Shown piece after piece: positions 1 to 11,757 of a DNA stretch of 64,000 bases (positions are counted from its first letter, which is position 1; each line of letters starts with the position of its first letter). The stretch spans positions 69,643,216 through 69,707,215 of the forward strand of contig NC_088171.1 in assembly GCF_028769735.1 (NCBI RefSeq), read 5' to 3'. A model generated the notes under the pieces. The model searched no databases. It was not told the DNA's origin and saw only the letters and a program-made list of their open reading frames with translations. The position numbers and the translations under genes are program-made. Origin of the DNA: Zonotrichia leucophrys gambelii. Its lineage: Eukaryota; Chordata; Aves; Passeriformes; Passerellidae.

Positions 1-1440
1 CATGACAGCAGATCCAGACGGATAACATGAGGAAACAGTCGGTACATGGTGGGATCAGTATGTTGTGCAATTTAAACAAACAGTGTCTAATATCAAGCAG
101 GATGAGTCACGAGCATGCAGATGATCCCCAAGGTTTCTCAGAGAGCAGATTCAGATCTCTGTTCTTCTTTCATGAGTGTATAAAAATTAGCTTAACCCCT
201 CCATTTTTTCTGTCATATTAAATAAGTCAAATAGTGGAATATTCCTTCTTCGACATGGTATTAAGCAGCTTATTGTGACATTTGACTTTACACAGGGTTG
301 TCAGAAACAGAGCAGATCCTGCATTGTGGCATTGTGCCAGAAAGGACAACCACTCAGTGATGCAGGGCAGCAGGATTTCCACTGCTAATTCAATGTGTGA
401 AATTACTGGACAGGCAGAAACATAGGCTAGATAGAAAACTAACTCAAATGACAACTAATAACTGGTCGTTCTTACTGATTTAATCCCTACAAAGTAAAGT
501 TCTTTGGATGTTAATACGGCATTCTAATTCACTCGAACCAGAGGGAAAACTGTAAACATATATACAACAAGGCAGAATGAGAGTCTAAATTCCCAGATTT
601 CAAACTCTTGAACAAACAGTTTAAACTGAGTTGCTCAGTCCTGGGGAAAAAAAAAAAAAAAAACAAAAAACAGCAATACCTCCAATTTCAAAGTCTAATT
701 CGAGATTTCTCTAATGTATCCAATACTTATTTCAAGGTATACATTTCCGAAGGTTTTTAGAGAAACTGGCCCCTCATTACTTGAATAAGCTTGTGCTCTA
801 GTTTGGCTTTCTCTAAAAGAGAAAAGCTAATACACACGTGTGAGTTTGTACATGGATTTACTCTTCATGTACAAAGGTCCTGTTTTGTATCTGAGTACCA
901 TGCAAGAGATTACAAAGAGAAAATCAGGTGAGTGATCAGGAATAGACATTTTAATACCCAAATTCACTGCCTTGCTCAGCCATCTATGACGTGCTCCAGA
1001 GGCACCTTGCCTCAGTGTTTCACAGCATGCATTCCAAGACCACGTGGAGGAACTACTTCTTTTCAGCTGAACTGTTTACATGTGCAATATTTCACCATCC
1101 ACAGAAAGACAAATATTAACATTGGCTGCTCTAGTAGAAAACCCACCTTCTGATTTTCAGCGGCAGAGATTTTAAACATTTTGTAAAAACCTAAAATCTT
1201 TCTGCAAGCTGATAGATTATGCCTAGATTCATCTAGGACTGAAGTGTTTGTAACTGATTGAAATAGCTAGAGAAATACTCTAGGTTTCTTCAAGGCATGA
1301 ACTCTTCTACATGTTCCATAGCTTTCCAAGCTCTACAGCACAATCTCCTGGACTTACACAGACTGACACCATCTCATTTGGTCAGCTACAATACACACAG
1401 AAGAATTAACTTCAATCTGTGGTAAATTAGTATTAATCAT
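1..1440. other. Non-coding unique sequence, no gene recognised
   Basis: All frames are broken by frequent stops, and nothing resembles a known protein, RNA or transposon. A pure A tract lies at 647-663, followed by a short C-interrupted A tract to about 670. A 10-bp palindrome with a CACGTG E-box core lies at 833-842. A frame open for about 48 codons ends at a good-looking splice donor (GTGAGT at 929-934). Its acceptor side is weak and its length is unremarkable, so it is not called an exon. Confidence 0.6.
647..670 (+). repeat. Poly(A) simple repeat
   Basis: A run of 17 adenines is followed by C and six more adenines. No LINE, SINE or LTR sequence is recognisable just upstream, so it is treated as simple sequence and not as a retroposon tail. 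Confidence 0.85.
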
Positions 1441-1571
1441 CCTTGGACTACTCCACAGATGTACTCTCCACCAAAAACAGCTCATACAATCATGGAATGA
1501 TTCTATCCTCCTTGGACTGCTTCAGAGATGCATTCCACTAAACACAGCTCATACAAATGTCTGTTCTACCT
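1441..1571. repeat. Two-copy tandem duplication, about 69-bp unit
   Basis: The first unit (1441-1509) and the second (1510 to about 1571) both open with CCTTGGACT and share a CAGCTCATACAA block and a TTCTA..CCT end. The second copy has small deletions and several substitutions, so the duplication is not recent. The first copy contains AATCAT-GGA-ATGATT, a short perfect inverted repeat at its 3' part. I do not recognise the unit as part of a known transposon. It looks like a local slippage or unequal-exchange duplication. Confidence 0.75.
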
Positions 1572-4500
1572 CTCCAGGACTCTTTCTGATCCTACAAAAA
1601 GACTGATGGAAAACTGGGGTAATGGCATTAGGCAACAAGTTCAAAACTGTAAATTCTGATCAAGACTCAATCCAAAGATTTGATCTGCAATCTAGAGACC
1701 ATAGAAAAAGTATAGTGAGATTGAGAGGGGGAGAGGAAATAGAAAACAAGCATATATGCACAAATTAAACAGGCATAAATTATATACATAAATGCATCTA
1801 ATCTCTACTAACTGCCTAAAAGACCCTACTCTCCTGGAACCTACATATGATGCTGTAATTCTTTCTGAGAACATGAATTCCCAAGTGGCTGGAAGCTCAG
1901 GGACCAGCTCTGCAGAGCAGTATCTACCTCTGTCACTGCTCCTACTCCCCTAGACAACAGATCAAACATAGCACGTTCTGCAACCCCAAAACTTCACCAT
2001 GACTTTAACATTCCTAACTCTGGAGTTCAGAAAACTCAAAAGTTTTCTCAAGGGTTGCTCTGACACAATTAACAGAGTCCTTGGGTTATGTTCTGTCTGA
2101 TGCACAAAAAGTTTCACTATCTTTCTGGGACAGGGCAACAGAAAGCAAGTTGTGGTCTTATGGCTTTTATAACTTATTGCCCGTTTTCTTTGTGTCTTTT
2201 AATACCAAACAGCCAGTAAAAAGTGTTCAAGGACACTGAAACCACACCATTCTCTCTTTTGGATCTAGGATGAATGAATAATCAAGTGATAAAACAGGGA
2301 AAGTTTAGATTAGGATTTACCTCTTACCCTGGTCTGCCCACAAACAGGCTGTGGTTTATACATGGGTATTCCCTGCCCTGTTCAGACAGAGCAATGTGAA
2401 CAATTTGCTGTAACTAGCTGGTATTTGTAATTCAAGCTGTATATACAGGTCATCTGGAATGTTATGCTTCTCTTCCCTGATGAATTAAATCCTAGAGGTT
2501 GGCTGCTGGTGGGAATACTCATGGTTCTGCATTCGTCATCTGTGCTAAACACTCACAGCTTTCCTAAACATTCCTGCCAGTAAACACTCACTGGAGAGCT
2601 GGAACACAAAGAAAGAATTTGTTGAAAATTTCTAATGAGACTTTGAACCAAGGAAAGTCATTTTCTCTATGTTTATGATTAGCACACTGAGTTCCTGCCC
2701 TGGTCAGACCTTAAGGTGGTACCACAGAGTAGATGTTAATTTGCAACAAATAATAAATCAAACTGGTCTAGTTTTACTCACCCAAACACCACAAAAAAAG
2801 GGCTGGTACTGAGGCTCTTCCCTGGGCAGTGAGCCAAGAAATCCAGTGCTGTGTCACTTTTATCCACATTCCCCTCTGTATCATCAGTCTGCTACAATTT
2901 GAGTGAACACTCTTCCCAAGAAACCCACGGGAAATATCAGTACAGAAATATCAGCTAATCAGAACATGTCCCCTCACACAAACCACCTCATTCCCTACTT
3001 CACAGCAGTCTGCTTTTCAACTGAATGGATTCCCTCTGGCATACAGGGAGACATACAGGTGAGGTTAATAGTGGGACTCAACTCATGTCACCTGGCTTTA
3101 GCCATTTAAAGATACCTGGGTTAAACCAGCTGCCCAGGCTCCCTCTCTAGGCAGTGGAAAGAGCTGCTTTTAGGAGCAGATTTGACCCTTGTATTTTAGA
3201 AAGCCAGTAGACTGCTCCCATCTCTTTTCTGTAGCCCTGATCAAGCTTCCCAATAAGACTAGGTCTTGGATATGGAGATAGCACTCTGTGCAATGACACA
3301 AGTGCTTGATCCATCCAAGAACACAAGGTTATGAATCTCACAAGCTACAAATTCCCAAAGAAAAATCTACTCCTCAGTGAGTACAACAGTTCAAAACAAA
3401 AAATTAAAATACAGAACATCTTTCATGCAGGATTAAAAAAAATATTTAAAAATATCCCAAACCCAAAATCCAGGGCTGAAGGAATGGGGCAGCAATAAGA
3501 CAACACTTCCAAAAGAAAAATCATTCATCATATTATTGCAAGCATAAGCGTGCCTTTTATCCATCATTGCTGTAGAGTGATAACACTTTCAGGCTGCTTC
3601 CTCCTAAAGTCCCAAGAGGAAAACAGAGATTTTTGCCAAGTCGCCTGTTGCTACTTTTTATCCTGAGTGTTGCCTTTCATCATTAGAGAATGGGAATTCT
3701 GCCACTGATTTCAAAGACTCTCATGATCATAATTGTAACTTCAGCTTTATATTAATGTACATGTGTTTAATTTAATTGCTTTGTTTAAAGATAAAAGAAA
3801 AAATGGATTTCAAATCTCTCAACTGATTTCACTGCACATGTTCATAGTTCTGTAGTTAAAAAACTTATGCAGCTTTTTCCTCCCCCCACGGGGAAACAGC
3901 AATATAAGAACCATACCTATCTTTGTAATGAAATAGCTATAAAATGTTTACATTTTCTCCATTGTAATGGAAATTTCACACTGTTCTGCAGTTAAATTGA
4001 TTTCTCAAGTCCTTATATTCTAATGTTTTAAAGGTAATTTCATGCAAATCTGTCTGGAGAGGAGGCTAGAAGCTTAACCATCTGTAAAAACCAAGGGAAA
4101 AAAAGGCTTTAAGTGCATAGCATTGTAGGTATAAATCAGCACAGTTTTATTAGTGGAGTCACATTAATTTACATTTGCATAATTTGTTTCAGAGGCTTAG
4201 TCATTCTGAGGCAACATGTGACAGTCCGAAATCAATTTTATAGAATAAGATAACACATCCAACTTCACATTTACATAGATTTAAAGTAGGTCAGCTGACC
4301 ATGCCTATGCGTGCAAAGGAGCATTCAGCTCATGTAGGGATTTCTCTCAGCAGCAATCTTCTCCAGACTGGGAGAGGCTACACTCAAACATTTATTTTAA
4401 CTTCTTAACACAGCTCTAAGCTTGGGGTGCTGTGCAGGACTAAGTATGCTCCCCACCCTGGCTGGTAGCCAAGGGAGCAAGGATCAATCTGGAAAAATCC

Positions 4501-7500
4501 ACACCCTGCTTGCCTATGAGAAAAAAAAAAATGTGATTTTATTTCCTGTAAGTAGCAGATATTTGAAGTACAGACAGAGGAAAGGAAAGATTGTCTCTTG
4601 GTCTTTTTGCTTGGATTTTTTTTTCAATCCTAATTCAGTATTAAGGATTTGAGAACTTTATCTATAAAATTTGTGATCTCAGTGAGTTCACATAGTCTAA
4701 TAACTTTTTCTAACCCCTAAGACTAAGACCTAGAGGATGGGTGACAAATGTTCTTTTATTCACAACGCAACCATGAGGTGTTTTTTTGTTAGGGTTTGAA
4801 GGGGTCGGTGATTGATTTTAATGTGAATAGCTAGATTTTGCTTTATCCCATTTTTAAACCATTCATTTTTGTATTCTGTTCAAGTCAGAAATAAATACAT
4901 GGTCTTTCCATTACCGTTATCTTGAAGCATTCCCTTCAATTCCTATTTAATGGATTGATCTAGTGGACAGCAAAGATCTGCTTTGTACTTTAATGGCAGC
5001 AGCCACGAACATTAACCTGAGCCCAGGCAGAACACACGAAAGAAGCTTGACAAAGTTCACAACATCTGCCTAACTGTAAAAGGGACTCTGCACACCTGTT
5101 CCTGATTTTCAAAACACCAGGTAGATCTTGTGAGCTTCTTGTTTCTTTCCACTCATGTAGGCTATGACAAAATAGAAGACATTATTTGCTGTACACTAAA
5201 ATACGTTGCTAATGGTACAAGTGGGGCTGAAGGAACTGGATAATCTAATGATTCTAGTCACATTACTACCTGTGCATTAAAAAAATTGGTAGTTTTATTT
5301 TATTATGCATTTATTATTTTTAAAAGCTTTGTTATTGCCAGAGTGAGCTAGAGTACAAATAGGATGAAAACAGCACAAAATGTAATTGCACCAGAAAAAG
5401 ATGAAGTAATTTCAAGAGAAAAATTGCACATTTTCCAATACTCTGTTCTCAGTAGTTCAAGGGTTATTGCAAATCATCATAATGACCACCAAACCTCTAT
5501 TTTCACATTACTTTATGCACATATCAAGGTAGAGCAGGTTTAAGCAGCTGGAAGTCAGTGTATTATAAGCTCACATCAAAACTACTTTCAATCAATGCTC
5601 CTGTAAATGATTACTTTTATATTCAAGAACCAAATGTAGCCTGAGCTTTTTCTGGCCATATCACTTCATATGGCTCCTTTGGTTACTGAAAATCATACAT
5701 TTTATCTACCTGTGGACTGCTTAGACTCAGGTGAACCTTTTTATCTTTTCTCTCAGACTGTGCTGAACTTCTAAGAAAATTTTACCATCTACAAATAAAG
5801 GAAATAAGATTCTAATGTCTGAACCAGCAATTATCAATTGTTCTAAAAGTTAAGCTTCAAAATATTACCAGAAAACAACGGTTCTTCTGCTAGTACAAGA
5901 CACAGGTGGCCAGCATATTACTTGGTACAACACAAGACCTTATTTGTATGGCTGCAAAGCACTTCAAAGTGACAGAAACACCCCCACTGGCACTTACCTG
6001 TCTGTAATGACCACAAACTGCCTACTGAAACTATTTTTGAAATATGTTATCTTTTGCCTCCTCTTTGAACTGAGCTCTATTTCTCTGTTCTTCTGTATTT
6101 AAACAAGACGCACAGCCAAGAGCTTCCTTTCTCTTTTCTTTTTAGTTCAGATGAAATTTTGGAGCAAATCACTATTTTGCTGGACAGGCACCTTCTTTGG
6201 AAAAGGGGGAGATCACCATAATTTCCTGACCACTTTGCTGCCCTATGTACAGCCTGCCTTTCAAAGTCACAAAGCTAGAAGTAACACTAAGGTCTCCAAG
6301 TTTCCACAGCTAACTGTACCCAGATCTTGCACCTTTTCTAGATGCCACTGACTCCAGGTCAGCTGAGGGGAATCCCATGCTCAGGGTCTCAGGCAGGACT
6401 CTCTCCTGGGCAGCAGTCTCAAGCAGGAGGAGAGCATTCCATGCTGTGCTGTGGTCTGGGCAGAGAACCTTTCCCAAGGATCACCCCTGCTGTTTTCTGA
6501 CCTGACATCAGGCACAATCTAAAGACAAAGAAAACACAGAATGCTGGGCTGCTCCTACATGCTGTGTGAGTGCTCTGGAGGGGCTGAAGGAGGTGCAGAC
6601 AAAGCAGGAACATCTCATGATTAAGGGTGACTTGGCATCTCTCTGTATAGGGACAATGATGGAAGAAAGTTCAACATACAACATACTCTGAAGCCATTAT
6701 AACCTTCTGCACTGGAGAATCTGTTACTGCAAAATGGAAAATAGAAAACACTGGGAGTCTATTTTCATTTCATAGCAGATGCAGGAGTACTTTTATGTTG
6801 CAGTGACTCTAAGGGATATCTCCTACACTGATGACAATTCCTAATAAGGTCACAATACCTTCCCCTAAATCTACTTGGTCTCGAAGCAAAAAGGACATTA
6901 GCACAGTATGACTGAAAAGCAGAGAAGTCAGAAGTCATTAATATAAGTGTTTGTACCTAAATCTTTGTTTATAGATTCTCTTCCTGGTTCTTCAGGAAGA
7001 GTTTTGTTGGAAGAATTAGTTCCTGTATTCCAATTTGTAATATCTACTTATGTATAAAGAGATCTTAATGTACTTACAGAGCCTGACTCACATCTCTCTA
7101 CACAAGTAATAATTTTTCTTTATGTTTCCTGAGGGCTACAAACCTCATTGCCCAAGTAGCCATCATCATTTTTGTAACAAAATTACTAAAGAGTTAAAAC
7201 TATCAGGGTGAGAAAGACTCTAAAAATCACAGACCTGGACAGATAGGATAATTCTTTGAGCCAGGCCTGCTACTAGACCCTATTTAATAATTTCATGGTG
7301 ATCCCTTCCAATGCAGTCATACAACAGGTGACACCTACAGATGCAAGGTCAGACACCACTCAACGTTTGAATTCTTTTTGCTCATCAGGCCGTGGGTAAG
7401 GTTCAAGCTCAGTGATGCAGTTCACTTTTCAGTACCTCTCAGGTAGCTGGGCAAGCTATAAGACAACCCCCACTTCCTGCTAAACACCAGCACATTCTTA

Positions 7501-10500
7501 GACAATTCGTCATCCTGAAAAGCAGCTGAAACAAATAAACAGTCTGACTGAGAAGCAGAAAATAGTAAACTGATTATGGGTCAAATAGCAATAGGTGTTT
7601 CCGGCTCTCTGCACACTGAAAGCTCTCTACTTGCTTGGGGTTTGGCAACTGCTTTAGAGGAGAAGCTGAGCTCCATCATTCATATGTTCTGCGCTCTCAT
7701 GTTACCCATTTCAGTTCCACGTGCCTTGTTTCCACACCTGTAGGATGTGATGCCAAGTCCTCACCATTTTTTCTTGTGAATTGTTTATGTCTGTAACTTA
7801 TTGTAGTGACTTATTACCAATAGCTGAGCAGCCTCCATTTATATGTCCCAGGGAGGGCTTTAGCCCAAACAGGTTTCTCCATGAAAATCTAGAAAGGGCC
7901 CCTTCCCCTTCTGCATGGTGGTACTTCCAAGCTGCAGGACCAGCCTGCTAGATTAGGTGCGCCCTTCCTTACATGGATCACCACTCCAAGGAACACTGGC
8001 TTCTTTCCCTCCTCTGCGTGGGCAGCTAAATGACACCTGAACGCCTTGCTGAATGATCTTGCCTTAGAGAGAAGCATTTTGCTGCTTGGGAGAAGGGGGC
8101 TAACTGCTAAGACCAAAATTACCCACATCTGCTACTGCTCTAATCTTTTTCTCCATGATACACAGGAGTTGGGAAGAATTTGAGGATTTCCTCAGTGCAC
8201 TGTTCTGAAAAAAAACATGTTATGTTACTCAACGTGCTTCTGTGGTCAGGTGTGTTTGGATTAGTTGTGAAGAGATGGAAAAAAAAAAAGCTGCATGACA
8301 TTCAGCTGCTATCTTCTATCTGATAGCACAGGATATCAGAGCAATGTATCTCATAGCCAGTGGCAGTTATTTGTGAAAGAATGTAAGAACAAGGCAAACA
8401 TACAACAACATACACTCTACTTGTTATCCTTCTGGATTTTGGAAATCTGCGGTTTAGAGACTTTGCAAACCCAGGGGCTGCATGTAGCCTTTTGCGTTGA
8501 GTAACTCCTCATGATATGAGATATTCCAGCCTTTTCTAGGTGAAAGATACAAATACATAAGCACAAAAATGTTGCTAAAACAAATATACCCTCTTCACCA
8601 ATACCAAAGCTAGCATGGCTTTGGTATAATGGCTGTTTGCCGTGGAAGACAGTGTGAAATAATGCCTATCTGCTGTGTCTTAATTAGGATGAAAGCAGGA
8701 GGGTGTGAAGAAGAGGAAAGGATGAGTGATGTCTTTGTTTTCAGATGAGTTGATCTAATACAAGCCAAGTATCTTCAGAATACAGTGATAAAGAAATATA
8801 ACACAGGTAAACAAAATAAATTTTTTCAAGTTGCACTGAAGCTCATAAGTGAATTAAATATCAGACTTAATTCAACAGTTCAGAAAAGTGGCTCATTGTA
8901 CATTGTCTCTGGTTTTATTTTTCTAAGGCTAAAACATAATTTCTGAGCTCTTGCAAAAAGCAAACCAGTGCCAGCACTGCTCCACATGTCCAATTTAACT
9001 TTCTGATGGCATTATTCCTATGATTCAGATTCCCCTGCTGAAAGTTTTGTGCTTCACAGTCCAATCACATCATGACCACAGGACGCCTCATCCTTTTTAG
9101 TCTGTACTCCTGCAGCCTCCCAAGCCTCACCTTTATAACTATGTTTTGGTTAGCACTCCATCTTCTATGTGAGCCAGCCTAGCTTTGCTCCTATCTCAGT
9201 CTGCACTCCACATCTGTGAGAAAAATTGCTTCAGTCTCTTTCTCAGCCTTCCCATGCCGTGCTCACCTAACACTCCTCATCTGGCACACACAACCTGCTT
9301 GCCTTGACCTTTAACTTAGAGTGTCCATGCCAAATTAAGTTTATGCTGTCTATTCCATGAAAAACTTTTTGTACACTTCTGCCCCCCCCCCTTGTCATTT
9401 TCTTCCTAGAACTGATATGCACAAAGCCTCTGTGCAGTTCATTCTAAAAAACCCATAAATCTACCACCTCCTCTTCCTTCAGAGCTTACTTCACAGAGAA
9501 TGGGAAGGGCAGATGCTAAGATAGGATATCAGTTTATAATCTGCTGTCATTTTTGTAAGTGTCTGCACGTATGTGATGTTCACATCACAAGCTCAGGAGA
9601 ATATATTCTCATGCCATTGAGATGGATTAATGGCATTAAACATTGATGGATTAATTCCCAACACATCAAAGACCTTCTGTATCAGAACAACAACTGAGCT
9701 GCTCTGGGACAGGAATGAAAAGCCAAGTGTAAAATATGCAAGAACTGTACACAAATTCTCTTGAGAGGAGCATGAGCAACAGGAACAGTCTTCTAGAAAT
9801 GATTAGACAGTTTCTTAGGGTTGATTACTTTTAGGTATGCCCATAAAGCCACTGCCACAGCCACAACTGGCACAGTTCCCTTTTTGGTCAGAACAGCGAA
9901 CAGAAATGCATCAATTACCTGAAATCGAGCTCAGTATAGGCTATGACACCAATACCAGTTTTTACATAGGTGCCATACAGTCTCCACGATCAGCAGAATA
10001 AAAAAAAGAGAAGAAAATCTTAATAATGAAAGGGCATGAATTTAACATTACAAAATTTTAGTTTTACTGTATCTTCAAATGGCTCAAAAAGAAGAAATTT
10101 CACATAGTCCTGTAGGATTAGAGCAGTAGGCCATAAACAATGCAGAAAACGTCTTCAAGATTTTTCCTATGGAAATTTTGGGCTAGGGTAGCTTTGATGC
10201 AAGAACTGCTCCTATAAGTAAATAGATAGCAAGGACATTAATTTACAAAATTTTAAAAACCCCAAAAACCTAAACAACACCACCATCACCACCAAAATTA
10301 TGCCTGTTGTTTGCAGATTAATCCATGCAAAGTTTCCCTAAGTTCTAGGTAATGAAGCAAGTCCACATATATATGATCTAGAAATAAAGGTGATCACTGC
10401 TTTCAAACCTCTAAAGTGGCTTGAAAAGAACAAATTTTATGTGATAGCTAAATGTGGTAATAAGTTAGCATAGGAGAAGAAATGTAATTCTGCCCTGAAA

Positions 10501-11700
10501 GAGGGGACAGATTTTGCACTGAAATTACCTTCCAATCATGCTTCTTGTCCTGCATACAATAAAACTGAGGCAGGGAGGGAGACATAGATAAACAGGAGCT
10601 AGGCACAAAGATCTAAGAGTTGCTGAAAGTGGAAATAATTCTTGATGGTGTTCTTAATTTTGTCAACAAAACCCTGCCTCGGGAATCAGACAAGTTTGAT
10701 CATGTTGGGTGTATGGGCAACATCTCTTCCCTGTGTCCATAAAGAAGGTCACCTGCACACAGCTGAGATGGGCTTCTTTCTCAAGCAGAGAAACTGCCCA
10801 CATCTTGCCAGGTAATTTCACAGGGAGTAGTTCAGCAGCAAAGGAGCTGACTTTGGTTTTTCCCCTTTTTCACACACTGTAAATGACTGATTCCTGCTTT
10901 TGGACAGGATGAAAGGCAAAGTTGCTAAAATAAAAAAATAAACAAATAAATAAAACTAAATAAAGGTGTCCCCATCTCCCACCACCCACCCATTCCTGAG
11001 GGATGACTGGCTGTTTCATAATCAGGAAATGTGTGAACACTTGGGGGGTGGGGAGAAAACAACATCTCATGAGGTTGCAAGCCTTTTTCAAAGACTTAAA
11101 CACACTTCAGATAAGAATCTAAAGAGACAGGAGAGTTCCAGACATCTTGAGCTTTACCCTTCACTAGTTTCTGACTCAACTGATTTAGGTGTTCTCTTCA
11201 GACAGAGGAAGAGAATGCACCCATGTGGACAACTCTGTTCCATTATGTGCCATGTTTCGGCTTGAAAACTATTTATTTTTTGCTGCAGAACATCTCAGTT
11301 GGCATTTCCCTGCTTCACAAATCTAATTAAAACAACCCTATAGCAAACTACATTTAAGCCAACCCAGCTATGTGGGTTTAGGGTTCTCTTAGTATTATTA
11401 TTTTTCCTCTGAACAGGCATTTATTTCTTTCATTATTCTGTGCTCTTATTATCATATTCTACCTCTTTTTACTGAGTCAGACCCTTCTACCCTTCCTCCA
11501 GCAAAATTTTCCTCCATTCCACAGAGAAGAACACTGTTAGAAACTTCTTTTAGAGGTCATTCATTTATATCTCTTCTTGAACGAGCTTAAGCTATTTTTT
11601 TTTTGCTCACATCCCTTGAGTGCTTACGTACTGAAGAGTTATTAACACAATCCCCACACCAAAGGTACTAACATGTACGGATGCTCAATTCTCCCATTTG
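1572..11700. other. Non-coding unique sequence with minor simple repeats
   Basis: No frame longer than about 100 codons is present and no protein family is recognisable in the short ones. Minor items are A/T-rich patches near 3.4, 3.8 and 5.3 kb, a 10-C run near 9.38 kb, a CAC/CCA-rich patch near 10.27 kb and an AAAT-type microsatellite near 10.93 kb. A possible remnant of a CR1 3' end (GATCCCTTCCAATG, about 7301-7314) is too diverged to call. Confidence 0.55.
10926..10964 (+). repeat. (AAAT)n-like imperfect microsatellite
   Basis: The stretch is made of TAAA and AAATA units with interruptions by C. No retroposon body is recognised upstream. Confidence 0.8.
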
Positions 11701-11743
11701 TCTCCCAATCTGAGGCCCAGGTAACTCAAAAATTAGCATTCTG

Positions 11744-11757
11744 CTTGATTAATCAAG
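11744..11757. promoter_or_regulatory. 14-bp perfect palindrome with back-to-back GATTA cores
   Basis: CTTGATTAATCAAG reads the same on both strands and places a GATTA core on each strand, overlapping at the centre. GATTA/TAATC is the core of K50-type (OTX/bicoid-like) homeodomain sites, so a dimeric homeodomain site is possible. A 14-bp palindrome is expected a few times by chance in 64 kb, so this is only a candidate regulatory site. Confidence 0.25.

Noticed and set aside
803..934. Open frame of about 48 codons ending at a GTGAGT donor
   Set aside because: A 48-codon open frame is common by chance, the only upstream acceptor is weak, and the translation is not recognisable.
7297..7330. Possible CR1 LINE 3' end (GATCCCTTCCAATG)
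   Set aside because: Only about 14 bases resemble the CR1 terminus, and neither the usual preceding TGGACTAGATGA-like part nor the ATTCTATGATT end is present.
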